Below are positions 7,908 through 16,018 of a stretch of 45,438 nucleotides of DNA, in pieces. Origin of the DNA: Candidatus Poribacteria bacterium. GTDB taxonomy: Bacteria > Poribacteria > WGA-4E > WGA-3G. The translations under genes and the position numbers were made by a program. The stretch is from contig JAJECK010000152.1 of assembly GCA_022822085.1 (NCBI GenBank), forward strand, positions 1 to 45,438. Direction: 5' to 3'. The notes beneath the pieces were generated by a model. It was not told the DNA's origin. It was given only the letters and a program-made list of their open reading frames with translations, and made no database searches. Numbering within the stretch: position 1 is the stretch's first letter; the number at the start of each line of letters is the position of its first letter.

Positions 7908-9179
7908 ATGAAAGTTACAGATATAGAACGGACTTTAGTTGATGTTCCATTCACACCGCGCCAACAAGAGATAACTACTACCAGCGTCTCAACAGTTTAC
8001 AATTGGTCTCTCCTTGAACTGTGTAAAGTTACAACAGATACAGGACACATTGGATGGGGTGAAACCGTAATCCACTATACCTATAGTCGTGTAAGCGATG
8101 GTAGTGTGGAACGTGTTCTTGGGAAAAGTCCGGCACTACACATGAACGATGATTCTCTCGGTGCAGGATTGCAGATCGCACTCTTTGATGTTGTTGGGAA
8201 AATCTTGGAAGTGCCAGTACATAAGCTTCTTGGCAATAAATGTCGTGACGAAGTACCTATCTCATGGTGGAGCATTGACTCATCACCAGAAAATTGGGCA
8301 GCAGAAGCAGCAGATTCAGTGTCAAAGGGTTACACCAGTTTCAAAAACAAACCGCGTCCGTGGTGGGATATTGTTCAGCAGGTAGAGGCAGTCGCAGAAG
8401 TCGTTCCAAACGACTACAAATTGGATCTTGATCCAAACGCTTGTTTACGTGATGCAGAAACCGCAATCCCTTTGTTACAGAAACTCGCAGCACATCCAAA
8501 TGTAGCAATCTTCGAATCACCTATCCCACAAAATGATGTAGAGGGCAACAAGCAGATACGGCAGGAAGTTGAGTGTCCAATTGCTATGCATTTTGGTTCA
8601 CCGCCTTATACAACATGTATCAAAGAAGATGTGTGCAATGGATTTGTAATCGGTGGCGGTAAATCTCGGACGATGTCCGACGGATACCTTAGTGCAGCAG
8701 CAGATATGCCTTTCTGGCTTCAGATAGTCGGAAATGGATTGACATCCACATGGGCTGCACATCTCGGTAGCGTTCTAACACATGCGACTTGGCCCGCAAT
8801 TACTTGCCTTAATCTTTACAGTGATCATCTCATCACAAAGCCGATTGAAGTATCAGAAGGATGTCATACTGTTCCTGATGCACCAGGATTAGGTGTAGAG
8901 GTAGATGAAGATGCAGTAGAAAAGTTCCGCGTCCCTGATGAGGAATTAGATGATGATGGATATACCATACACCCACATCCTCGTCTTATAAAAACTGCAG
9001 TCTATCCTGACGGGAGTTGTATCCACATGGCAGGTGACGGATTGAGTTATTTCAATGCAGGTAATGGAGATGCTTATGTTGAAGGAGCACGACTTGAATT
9101 GACTTATGATGATGGGACAAAGGAGTGGTCAGATTTATATGAGAAAGCATTAGAAAAACCTGTGCATGCACAATGGTAA
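7908..9179 (+). CDS. Enolase-superfamily protein with incomplete metal site
   Basis: A 423-residue protein of the mandelate racemase/muconate lactonizing enzyme family. It has an N-terminal capping domain (about 1-115), a TIM barrel and an unusual C-terminal extension (about 330-423). Present are a KxK-type pair (Lys146 and Lys148 in SFKNKP), a first metal ligand (Asp175 in LDPN) and a second (Glu203 in FESP). At the expected third ligand the sequence is PIAMHFG (224-230), where the family usually has PIAxDE or PIAxGE. The usual second-base lysine before the glycine-rich turn also looks absent (CNGFVIGGG). It may be a diverged enzyme with altered metal binding or a non-catalytic member. The substrate is unknown. 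It has its own promoter and is followed by a repeat cluster. Confidence 0.8.
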   Translation: MKVTDIERTLVDVPFTPRQQEITTTSVSTVYNWSLLELCKVTTDTGHIGWGETVIHYTYSRVSDGSVERVLGKSPALHMNDDSLGAGLQIALFDVVGKILEVPVHKLLGNKCRDEVPISWWSIDSSPENWAAEAADSVSKGYTSFKNKPRPWWDIVQQVEAVAEVVPNDYKLDLDPNACLRDAETAIPLLQKLAAHPNVAIFESPIPQNDVEGNKQIRQEVECPIAMHFGSPPYTTCIKEDVCNGFVIGGGKSRTMSDGYLSAAADMPFWLQIVGNGLTSTWAAHLGSVLTHATWPAITCLNLYSDHLITKPIEVSEGCHTVPDAPGLGVEVDEDAVEKFRVPDEELDDDGYTIHPHPRLIKTAVYPDGSCIHMAGDGLSYFNAGNGDAYVEGARLELTYDDGTKEWSDLYEKALEKPVHAQW

Positions 9180-9390
9180 GTTGATATAATAACCCATAAG
9201 CGTCAATTTAAGAATATGTCCGCAAAGTAGTCCGCACACTCCGTGTGCCGTTCACGATAATAAGTTTTCAGAAAGTAGTTTGCGGATGCCGTGTGCCGTG
9301 ATCTTTTCGCTTACGGACGGCACACGGAGTGTGCCTGCTACCTTTAAATTTCCGCTAAATTGATGCCTATAGGTAAGTTGATATAATAAC
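9175..9390. repeat. Palindromic element, family D, flanked by 19-bp direct repeats
   Basis: GGTAAGTTGATATAATAAC occurs perfectly at 9175-9193 and 9372-9390. Between them, 9194-9371 is a palindromic unit: the core GCACACTCCGTGTGCCGT faces ACGGCACACGGAGTGTGC, and the outer arms CATAAGCGTCAATTTA and TAAATTGATGCCTATAG also match. The left direct repeat includes the TAA stop of the enolase-superfamily gene. The layout is what insertion with a long target duplication, or duplicated recombination sites, would leave. Confidence 0.8.
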
Positions 9391-9643
9391 GTGAGTTGCC
9401 ACCTATGTAGCACAAACTTCATGAAGATTAATTTATTAATTGGGTAATGTTCGGGCGGGGAAACCCCGCCCCTACAGTATCATTTAAGGAATGAATTACC
9501 GAAATAATTATTTAAACTTCATCCAGTTTGTGTCATAAGCGCGCAAACTGAAGTGGACGCTACGATAATTGCGAATAATAAGCGTTTCTCAAATAAAAAC
9601 AGGATATACGTGTCTAAAATCTTGTCCGTAGCAACTTGGGTTA
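9387..9643. repeat. Palindromic element, family E copy 1
   Basis: The ends are TAACGTGAGTTGCCAC (9387-9402) and GTAGCAACTTGGGTTA (9628-9643), 12 of 16 positions complementary. Inside is a second palindrome (9410-9533) with arms around CACAAACTTCATGAAG and a GC-rich hairpin, GGGCGGGG-aaa-CCCCGCCC (9453-9471). A related, shorter copy lies at 14617-14769. Confidence 0.7.
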
Positions 9644-9700
9644 TAATAACGTAAGTTGTGCTACAACAAATGCTTATAACGAACTCACGTTATGTTATTC

Positions 9701-9874
9701 TAACGTGAGTTTGATAAAAGAATTTATTTTGATAGGATGGACACATTCCCCCCTTGATAAGGGGGTTTAGGGGGGTAAAAGGTGTTATTTCCGTGATTTA
9801 ACCCCCTTTATCCCCTTATCAAGGGGACTTTAAGAGGAATGCGTCTGCCCTGTCCTATTATCAAACTCACGTTA
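9701..9874. repeat. Palindromic MITE-like element, family A copy 2
   Basis: A 174-bp copy of the element at 126-300, with TAACGTGAGTTTGAT and ATCAAACTCACGTTA ends and the same internal CCTTGATAAGGGG and CCCCTTATCAAGGGG hairpins. Its right end lies 2 bp from the stop codon of the minus-strand lipoprotein gene. A free-standing inverted half, AACTCACGTTA at 9682-9692, pairs with its left end. Confidence 0.88.
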
Positions 9875-9876
9875 TT

Positions 9877-10494
9877 CTACCACTTTTTATCAAGAAATTT
9901 TACAGTCGTAAGTTTTCCATCATGGAACATAAAGTCATATTCCATCATCTTATCAGGTTTTTCACTCATACTTGTTCCAGATTCTCTTACCATGTAAGTC
10001 ATAGAAACAATGTCAGTTATTACTGGTCGTTTGGTAATAGTTAATTTCTTTATCTCAATTCTATCTCCGAGTAGAAATTCCTTGTCACCCTTAAGTGTAG
10101 TCTTATGAAATGCGGTTAAATAATAAAATGTACCTGAACCACCCCAGTTATAGGATACTACTGCAAATATATATCTGGGAGCTTCAACTACATGTTCTCT
10201 GAAGAAGTTATATTGAAACTCATGTGTTTCTCCATTACCGATTGAATACTCTCCCTTACCACTAAATGCATCACCAACGATGATTTCTATAGGTTGGCCG
10301 TTTTCATCTTCATTTTCTGGCACTACCAAAGTCAGTTTGGGTAACACCTCCTTAAGAGGTGCATCTAACTTAACAAAATTCCCACTATGATTTTGATTAC
10401 AACCAAATAACAATGACACTGCAAATAAGATTAGCAAGTATACAGAAACTTTTGATAACTTTTGAAATGACTGATGTAAAACTTGATTTAACAT
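9877..10494 (-). CDS. Lipoprotein of unknown function
   Basis: A 205-residue protein with an N-terminal signal and a good lipobox, LLFGC, placing the lipidated Cys at residue 32. The start at 10494 has AGGATAGGATA upstream. The remainder looks like a small mixed or beta-sheet domain with no enzyme motif that I can name. Tyr/Phe-rich strands such as FAVVSYNWGGSGTFYYLTAF and a C-terminal YDFMFHDGKLTTVKFLDKKW suggest a lipocalin- or LolA-like sheet, but this is speculative. It is transcribed alone and its end abuts a palindromic element that may serve as its terminator. Confidence 0.75.
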   Translation of the reverse strand: MLNQVLHQSFQKLSKVSVYLLILFAVSLLFGCNQNHSGNFVKLDAPLKEVLPKLTLVVPENEDENGQPIEIIVGDAFSGKGEYSIGNGETHEFQYNFFREHVVEAPRYIFAVVSYNWGGSGTFYYLTAFHKTTLKGDKEFLLGDRIEIKKLTITKRPVITDIVSMTYMVRESGTSMSEKPDKMMEYDFMFHDGKLTTVKFLDKKW

Positions 10495-10602
10495 TATCCT
10501 ATCCTTTATTTTTGTTATTTCTTTGAGTGTTTCCTGAATTTATTATACCATGTTTAAAATGTAAAATGTTAACTCATTTGTTCAATAACAAAAGATTAAT
10601 TC

Positions 10603-10632
10603 TTGACAGTAGTAGTGAATTTAGAGTAATAT
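10603..10632 (+). promoter_or_regulatory. Promoter upstream of a Gfo/Idh oxidoreductase gene
   Basis: TTGACA (10603-10608), an 18-bp spacer and TAATAT (10627-10632), about 80 bp upstream of the chosen start at 10713. The -35 box is consensus and the -10 box is weak. Confidence 0.55.
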
Positions 10633-10712
10633 ATCATCAGAAGTATCACTCTTGATATGGACTTAAAAATTCTGAATTTGTCACCTAAGAATTGGAATTG
10701 AGATTTACAGTT

Positions 10713-11870
10713 ATGAAAAACTATCGCGTAGCAATACTTGGCTGTCGTAGCCGTGGTACGTCTGCTGCAAAGGCATATCATGCACACCCTCGCACAGAGA
10801 TTGTAGCACTCTGTGACCTCGTCCAAGATCGGTTAGAAGCACTCGGTAAAATCGTCAATGTCTCAACACATTTCACAGATTTAGATGAGATGATAACGCA
10901 GACAAAACCGGATATCGTTGCAATTCCAACTGCAACAGAAATGCATTATCCACTCTGTATGCGTGTAATTGAGTATGGCGTAAACATAGAGGTAGAAAAG
11001 CCACTCTGTGTTGACTTAGTGCAAGCGGATGCTGTTTTAGCAAAAGCAGAAGAGAAAAATGCAAGCGTTGTTGTCCATCATCAAAGAAGGGTAAGTCCGA
11101 CTATCGAAGCTGTGGCAAAGACATTTGATGAAGGTAAGATTGGTGAATTACGTTATATGTATGCTTGTGGCAAAGGATATTACGCTGGCTACGGATTGAT
11201 GAATATCGGCACGCATGTTGTAAACAATATGCTCCGTTTTGGCGGTCATTGTAAGAGTGTTGTTACGCAAGCGACTGCAGGTGGACGCGAACTCGAACCT
11301 GAAGATGTCCTTCCATCACCAGCAGGGATGGGAACAGTCGCTGGAGAATATACAACGTCAACACTCCAATTTGATGGAAATGTGACTGGCACACTAATTC
11401 AACAACGGTTTCCTAAAGTCAGTAGTGATGCATACATTATGGAACTCTACGGAAGTGAAGGTCGGTTGTTTTGGTCTGAATTGAAAGGTGCATGGTGGAT
11501 ACCTAATCCACACTTTATCCCTGATGGCACACTTGACCAATGGGAAAGACTCACTCCAATCTATCCTGAACATTTTGACAGAGACAAAGGGGCAGATGCT
11601 GACGATTATTGTATGGTAGATGAATATGTCAAAGCTTTGGACGAAAACCGTGAACATGAATGCAGTGGTGAAGAAGGTCGTCATGTAATGGAGATTTTAA
11701 TGGGTGTATTTGAATCTGCAGTTTACGGAACTCGCATAGAGTTACCGCAAAAGAATCGTGAACATCCTTTACTGCGATGGCGTGAAGAAAATGGTCTCGG
11801 TCCACCAAAAGAAATGCCGAGAGATTACGGTACTTGGTTATCACAAGAAGATAAAAGGTTATATGGATAA
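10713..11870 (+). CDS. Gfo/Idh/MocA family oxidoreductase
   Basis: A 385-residue NAD(P)-dependent oxidoreductase. The start at 10713 begins MKNYRVAILGCRSRG, which puts the Rossmann dinucleotide loop directly at the N-terminus; an upstream TTG at 10692 is possible. The family EKP motif is present (VEKPLCV near residue 91), with the HHQRR stretch after it (about 123-127) and the C-terminal substrate-binding alpha/beta domain. The family oxidises or reduces sugars, inositols and related polyols. The neighbouring PhyH and galactonate-dehydratase-like genes suggest a small sugar-acid or polyol catabolic set. The substrate cannot be told from sequence. Confidence 0.88.
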   Translation: MKNYRVAILGCRSRGTSAAKAYHAHPRTEIVALCDLVQDRLEALGKIVNVSTHFTDLDEMITQTKPDIVAIPTATEMHYPLCMRVIEYGVNIEVEKPLCVDLVQADAVLAKAEEKNASVVVHHQRRVSPTIEAVAKTFDEGKIGELRYMYACGKGYYAGYGLMNIGTHVVNNMLRFGGHCKSVVTQATAGGRELEPEDVLPSPAGMGTVAGEYTTSTLQFDGNVTGTLIQQRFPKVSSDAYIMELYGSEGRLFWSELKGAWWIPNPHFIPDGTLDQWERLTPIYPEHFDRDKGADADDYCMVDEYVKALDENREHECSGEEGRHVMEILMGVFESAVYGTRIELPQKNREHPLLRWREENGLGPPKEMPRDYGTWLSQEDKRLYG

Positions 11871-11963
11871 AATGCGTCCTACATATTTATACAAAGTTTG
11901 CAGGTACGCTTTGTAAGCGCGAATGAAATCTAATCAATTTAAATTATATTGTGAGAGTATCTT

Positions 11964-12770
11964 ATGCCAAATCCAACAACGAATGCTGACAATTTACCAA
12001 CTATACCACTCACAGAAGAACAACGATTTCTTTTTGATACACGGGGTTGGTTACTGTTTCCTGGCGTGTTAAATGAAACTGAAGCAAAAGAGATGCGTGA
12101 GTTCTGTTATCAACTTCAGCAGGATCCAGAATCTATACCGGAACACCACCGTTCATCAATTGGAGGTCCATTAGAAACATTGACTGATCATCCAGTAGTA
12201 CTCGGTTTTATGGATGAATTTTTAACATCCGGTTATGCTAATGATAATTGCTATGGCTTCCGTTTTGAGGGCACCTTCCTGACCATACGGGGGAATGGAC
12301 ATGACAACTTCCGGCCTCACGGTGGACGAGGTATGCTAAACTTTCCCGGTAACTCACACACTTACCATTTACACCATGATAGAGCACACAGTGGATTGAC
12401 TCGTGTTGTCTGGGAACTCAATCCTGTAAAGGAACGTAGTGGTGGAACGATGTTTCTCACGGGAAGCCATAAAGGTGCGTTTCCTGCACCACAATCAACC
12501 ACAGATCGAAATTCTCCGCTATGGGAGGATTATAGTTGTCCAGCCGGTTCAGTCCTGATTTTCACTGAGGCGATTACACACACTGGTGCCAAATGGACTG
12601 ACGAAGAATTAGACCGCGTGGCTATATTCAACTGTTATAATACTGTGGGTAATAAATGGCATAGATGGGAACCACATCCAAAACATGTTGACGAGATGCC
12701 ATTCAAACGCAAAACTCTATTTCGACCGGTATACTGTCAAGACAATACCCCGGTTTTGGACACAGTTTAA
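11964..12770 (+). CDS. Phytanoyl-CoA dioxygenase (PhyH) family protein, HGG type
   Basis: A 268-residue Fe(II)/2-oxoglutarate oxygenase-fold protein. Family features are an N-terminal FDTRGWLLFPGVL region, VVWELNPVxERSGGTMFLTGSHKG and CPAGSVLIFTEAITHTG with the distal His206. At the usual first metal-binding region it has RPHGGRG, with His119-Gly-Gly121. A separate HHD (137-139) lies closer to the core strand; the related protein at 39333 has Asn-Asn-Gly there, while HGG is shared. If HGG is the metal site, the carboxylate ligand is missing, as in non-haem iron halogenases. It sits between a Gfo/Idh gene and an enolase-superfamily gene. The substrate is unknown. Confidence 0.85.
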   Translation: MPNPTTNADNLPTIPLTEEQRFLFDTRGWLLFPGVLNETEAKEMREFCYQLQQDPESIPEHHRSSIGGPLETLTDHPVVLGFMDEFLTSGYANDNCYGFRFEGTFLTIRGNGHDNFRPHGGRGMLNFPGNSHTYHLHHDRAHSGLTRVVWELNPVKERSGGTMFLTGSHKGAFPAPQSTTDRNSPLWEDYSCPAGSVLIFTEAITHTGAKWTDEELDRVAIFNCYNTVGNKWHRWEPHPKHVDEMPFKRKTLFRPVYCQDNTPVLDTV

Positions 12771-12810
12771 GTCAGAATCATACAATTCTTAATGAAATTA
12801 GAGATATTAA

Positions 12811-13944
12811 ATGAAAATTACTAATGTTAAAACTTATGTTTCATCATCTGGTCATTTCTTCGTCAAAGTCGAAACTGATGCAGGTATATACGGTGTCGGC
12901 GAAGGCGGAATTAGACGACGTTCACTTGCTTTAGCAGAAGTTGTCCGTTCTTTTGATCCCATACTTATCGGATCAGATCCGTTTCAGATTGAGCATTTAT
13001 GGCAGGTTATGTTTCGCGGAGGATTTTTCCCTGGCGGAGTCGTTCAATCCGCAGCAGTAAGTGCAGTTGACATCGCACTGTGGGATATTAAAGGTAAAGC
13101 ACTAAATGTTCCCGTTTATGACCTCTTAGGGGGTCGTACAAGAGACAAAGTCGTATGTTATCCACATAATGGTGGTGGCAATTTAGAGGCACTTGTAGAT
13201 AGTTGTAAACAGACTTTTGATGCAGGTTGGAAGTTTGTGCGTTGGGGTTTAGCTGATAGAACAGGTTCAGGAACTTTTGAACCGCGACGTGCTGTGCAAT
13301 TCGGGTTGGAAGAAGTTCAAGCTGTCCGTGAAGCATTGGGAGAAGAAGTTAATATACTTGTAGATGTGCATACACGACTTGATCCTGCCGATAGTCTTGA
13401 CTTCTGCACCAAAGTTGAACAATACAATCCGTTCTTTATTGAAGATCCTTTGCGGAGTGAAAACACTGCGAGTCTCAGAAGGTTACGACAACAAACATCA
13501 GTTCCCATTGCAGTTGGTGAGCAGTATGATAGTAAATGGAAATTCAGAGAAGTAATTGAAGAAGACCTATTGGATTATTGTCGCGTTGACTTATGTATTG
13601 CAGGTGGATTGACAGAAGCACAGAAGATAGCGGGAATGTGTGAAACACATTACATATATTTGGCTCCACACAACCCACTTGGACCTGTTTCTACCGCAGC
13701 ATGTCTACATCTCTGTTTAGCATCTTCACTGGTTGGTGTGCAGGAACTTCCACGCGCGCCAATGTCTTCTCTTACTGATGTTTTTCCAGTACAAGTGCCG
13801 TTTGAATCTGGTTATTTATTACCACCTGAATTACCCGGTCTCGGAATTGAATTCAATGAGGACGCGCTCACTAATGTAACAAAACAGGAATACGGACCAC
13901 CCCACGGGTATCAACGAGAGGACGGTTCGTATACAAACTGGTAA
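12811..13944 (+). CDS. Galactonate-dehydratase-like enolase-superfamily enzyme
   Basis: A 377-residue enzyme with a complete active site of the D-galactonate dehydratase type. It has Asp185-x-His187 (VDVHTRLDP), Glu211 (IEDPL), Glu237 (VGEQ) and His287 (APHNPLGP). These are close in number and spacing to the known Escherichia coli enzyme residues. An N-terminal capping domain (about 1-115) precedes the barrel. Family chemistry is Mg-dependent proton abstraction and dehydration of a sugar acid. The exact acid sugar cannot be assigned, because this subgroup includes many specificities. It follows the PhyH gene by 40 bp, so co-transcription is likely. Confidence 0.85.
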   Translation: MKITNVKTYVSSSGHFFVKVETDAGIYGVGEGGIRRRSLALAEVVRSFDPILIGSDPFQIEHLWQVMFRGGFFPGGVVQSAAVSAVDIALWDIKGKALNVPVYDLLGGRTRDKVVCYPHNGGGNLEALVDSCKQTFDAGWKFVRWGLADRTGSGTFEPRRAVQFGLEEVQAVREALGEEVNILVDVHTRLDPADSLDFCTKVEQYNPFFIEDPLRSENTASLRRLRQQTSVPIAVGEQYDSKWKFREVIEEDLLDYCRVDLCIAGGLTEAQKIAGMCETHYIYLAPHNPLGPVSTAACLHLCLASSLVGVQELPRAPMSSLTDVFPVQVPFESGYLLPPELPGLGIEFNEDALTNVTKQEYGPPHGYQREDGSYTNW

Positions 13945-14005
13945 GGAATGACTACAAATACTGTTGATAACAAAATACTTACTTGTCAAATTTAGGAGAT
14001 ACATC

Positions 14006-14424
14006 ATGAGCATGCTAAAAGAAACTTTTGATTTTGCAAAACGCCAGATATCTATATCAGATAGATACGAATCCAATTCTGACGTTATCCTCTTTGAGGG
14101 AAATTGCAGTACACTTTTAAAGGATATACCCTCAGATTCAGTAGATTTAGTGATAACATCTCCACCATACAATGGACGTAGTTTTCGACCCATATTCTGG
14201 TGTTGGATCTATGATTTTTGCATCCCTACAGCACAATCGTAAAGCAATTGCTTCTGAACTTGATTCAAACTTATATTGCAATAACGCGAGATCGTTTAAA
14301 GAAGTTTGCTAATGGTGAATTGCCGCTCCGTCCACTCAGTAAACCGATACATGAGCCGTCAGGAAAAGAACAGGTTGTCCAATTTCCGTTAGATTTCATG
14401 ACAAACAACTCTTACTTGAATTAG
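14006..14424 (+). pseudogene. DNA (adenine/cytosine-N4) methyltransferase, internally deleted and frameshifted
   Basis: Three pieces of one methyltransferase lie in different frames. The first frame starts at 14006 (AGGAG 7 bp before) and reaches SVDLVITSPPYNG, the catalytic motif IV. The sequence then jumps without a gap, in another frame (from about 14177), to VVFDPYSGVGSMIFAS, the AdoMet-binding motif I region, and LQHNRKAIASELDSN. A further shift leads to RLKKFANGELPLRPLSKPI and a C-terminal end at 14424. The middle of the enzyme is missing and the parts cannot be read together, so it is dead. No restriction endonuclease is nearby, which suggests an orphan methyltransferase. Confidence 0.8.
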
Positions 14425-14616
14425 ACGACAAGATGCAGTAAAATTAAAATAGTCATATAACTTCTTTTAGATTTACGTTGTTTATCATAACGCAATTTAT
14501 TGCCAACCAGCACCAAATTAGCAGAATACGCGTATGTATTCTACCTGATTTTGCAGGAAACCGCACCCGCCAAAGGCGCATTTGGCGTTGATTTACCAAG
14601 GCGTTCACATATTTAT

Positions 14617-14769
14617 TAACCCACGTTGCTACCTATATGGTGAATACTCTTGTTGGAGGGGTTTCTAACCCCGATTCATACCTTCAATATGACCAGAATC
14701 AGCGAAAGCCCATGTTTTTCCCTAAAATAGTAATCCATTGAAAAATATTGTCCGTAGCAACTTAGGTTA
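14617..14769. repeat. Palindromic element, family E copy 2
   Basis: Ends TAACCCACGTTGCTAC (14617-14632) and GTAGCAACTTAGGTTA (14754-14769), 14 of 16 positions complementary, and similar to the ends of the element at 9387-9643. The middle differs (GGAGGGGTTTCTAACCCCGATT instead of the GC hairpin), so end sequences rather than the middle are conserved. The 153 bp have no coding capacity. Confidence 0.75.
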
Positions 14770-14859
14770 TTAAGATCTAACTATAAAACATTAACGTTTG
14801 TCCTAAAAATTGCCAGAAAAATGGAGAACTAATAGTCCTATGTATAGGATTAAAAAGAA

Positions 14860-14888
14860 TTGACAACCTTTTGTGCAGATTGTATAAT
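14860..14888 (+). promoter_or_regulatory. Perfect consensus sigma-70 promoter
   Basis: TTGACA (14860-14865), exactly 17 bp, and TATAAT (14883-14888), about 90 bp upstream of the gene at 14978. A short palindrome (14836-14849) ends 10 bp before the -35 box and could be a regulator site. Confidence 0.85.
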
Positions 14889-14977
14889 TAAAATAAAAAT
14901 TAAACAAAAAGCAGAATTCAAGATGTTGAAAATGCCTAAACTCCTTACAGTGCTAATCAATAATGTAGGAGATGAAT

Positions 14978-15244
14978 ATGCAGGTGGTCACAGAACGTCT
15001 AACAGAAGATGAGATGTTTAAGAGATACCCAAACCAATGGCTGTATATCACAGAACCTGAAATTGATGAAAAAACGAATCAACTCATATCGGGAATAGTT
15101 GTTGTTAACTGCCAATCACGAGATACTATGGTTGAAAAGTCTAAAAATATTACAGGCAGTTTTGCGATAAGGTTTACAAGTAGTGATGTTATACCAGAAG
15201 ATAGACCTTCATTAATTTCTTACAGCCTTAAAAGTGATAAATAA
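14978..15244 (+). CDS. Small conserved-looking protein paired with a retropepsin-like gene
   Basis: An 88-residue protein. The second of two close ATG codons (14978) is chosen because AGGAG (14968-14972) overlaps the first ATG and sits 5 bp before the second. It begins MQVVTERLTEDEMFKRYPNQ and includes WLYITEPEID and SGIVVVNCQSRDTMVEKSK. I recall similar roughly 90-residue proteins beginning with a YPxxWV-like segment next to retropepsin-like genes in cyanobacteria and planctomycetes, but have no name for them. It has no membrane segment. It is driven by a consensus promoter and followed by a strong terminator. Confidence 0.75.
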   Translation: MQVVTERLTEDEMFKRYPNQWLYITEPEIDEKTNQLISGIVVVNCQSRDTMVEKSKNITGSFAIRFTSSDVIPEDRPSLISYSLKSDK

Positions 15245-15250
15245 GTTATT

Positions 15251-15301
15251 AATAAAACCTTTATTGCATGTAGTGTCAATCAATGCAATAAAGGTTTTAT
15301 T
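15251..15301 (+). terminator. Strong intrinsic terminator between the two small genes
   Basis: A perfect 19-bp stem: AATAAAACCTTTATTGCAT (15251-15269) with ATGCAATAAAGGTTTTATT (15283-15301), 13-nt loop, then TTCGTTTC. The A and T runs at its two ends would let it work on both strands. It starts 7 bp after one gene and ends 28 bp before the next. Confidence 0.88.
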
Positions 15302-15329
15302 TTCGTTTCTAAGATTGCAGGATATTCCC

Positions 15330-15770
15330 TTGAAATTCACCATAGAAATACCTATTAGCAAATATGTGAAAAATCGTATTTCAGTTACATGTCATATAAT
15401 CAACAAACAAAACAATTATTCTGCAAATATAAACATGGTTGTAGATACTGGTGCAACAAAAAGTGCTATTAGTAATTATGTTGCAACAAAATTAGGGTAT
15501 GATCCTTCACAAGCTAATAGGTTTGAAATTGTAGATACTGCTGGCGGAGAGATTGAAGAAATACCTGTATACAGAATTGACATCCTTAGAATCGCTACAG
15601 AACAGTATGATTGTATAGATCTTCTATGTATAAAATATTTAGATGATCAGTTTATAGACGGTGTATTGGGTATGGATATACTAACGGGCTATGATATATA
15701 CATAAGTTTTACCGATCAGAAAATACATCTTAGAAAAAGACCGATAAAAGATTATATACATACACCCTAA
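15330..15770 (+). CDS. Retropepsin-like aspartyl protease family protein
   Basis: A 146-residue protein with the catalytic aspartate motif VVDTGATKSAISNYVATKLG (about residues 39-58) and the second family block GVLGMDILTGYD (about 109-120). This is the single-domain, clan AA fold that works as a dimer. The start is taken as TTG at 15330, with AGGA 7 bp upstream. The in-frame ATG at 15234 lacks a ribosome site, overlaps the upstream gene and would force translation through the terminator stem. There is no signal peptide with this start. It probably forms a module with the small gene before it; the target is unknown. Confidence 0.78.
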   Translation: MKFTIEIPISKYVKNRISVTCHIINKQNNYSANINMVVDTGATKSAISNYVATKLGYDPSQANRFEIVDTAGGEIEEIPVYRIDILRIATEQYDCIDLLCIKYLDDQFIDGVLGMDILTGYDIYISFTDQKIHLRKRPIKDYIHTP

Positions 15771-16018
15771 CAGGAAATTAATAAGTTTGATATACATCCG
15801 TGCTGTTGTAAATTGCCAGCGTCACATGTTAGTCTACTCAAGGTTCAAACCTACAAGGCTAATTGCAGAATAAAATACATAGTGCCTATTAGTAGACACT
15901 TTGTAAGTGCACCGATCAAGACGTATTTTTATCATGAAAACTATTACAATGCTTATGCTATATCCACTAAAAAATGGCTAAAACCATACCTACCCAAAGC
16001 ACACAAGGAGAAACACTT

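Larger units (their letters stand above)
9180..9876. other. Intergenic cluster of nested palindromic repeats
   Basis: A non-coding region of about 700 bases between two convergent genes. It holds at least four palindromic units: 9194-9371, 9387-9643 (itself enclosing 9410-9533) and 9701-9874. A 36-50-bp palindrome (ATAACGTAAGTTG ... ACTCACGTTAT) lies at about 9645-9692. No gene is visible. Confidence 0.8.
14425..14977. other. AT-rich intergenic region with repeat and promoter
   Basis: A non-coding stretch holding a palindromic element (14617-14769), a small inverted repeat TCCTAT-gt-ATAGGA (14836-14849) and a consensus promoter (14860-14888). I see no further gene. Confidence 0.7.

Noticed and set aside
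15234-15329. Upstream ATG extension of the retropepsin-like protein
   Set aside because: It would be translated from inside the upstream gene and through a 19-bp perfect terminator stem, with no ribosome site.
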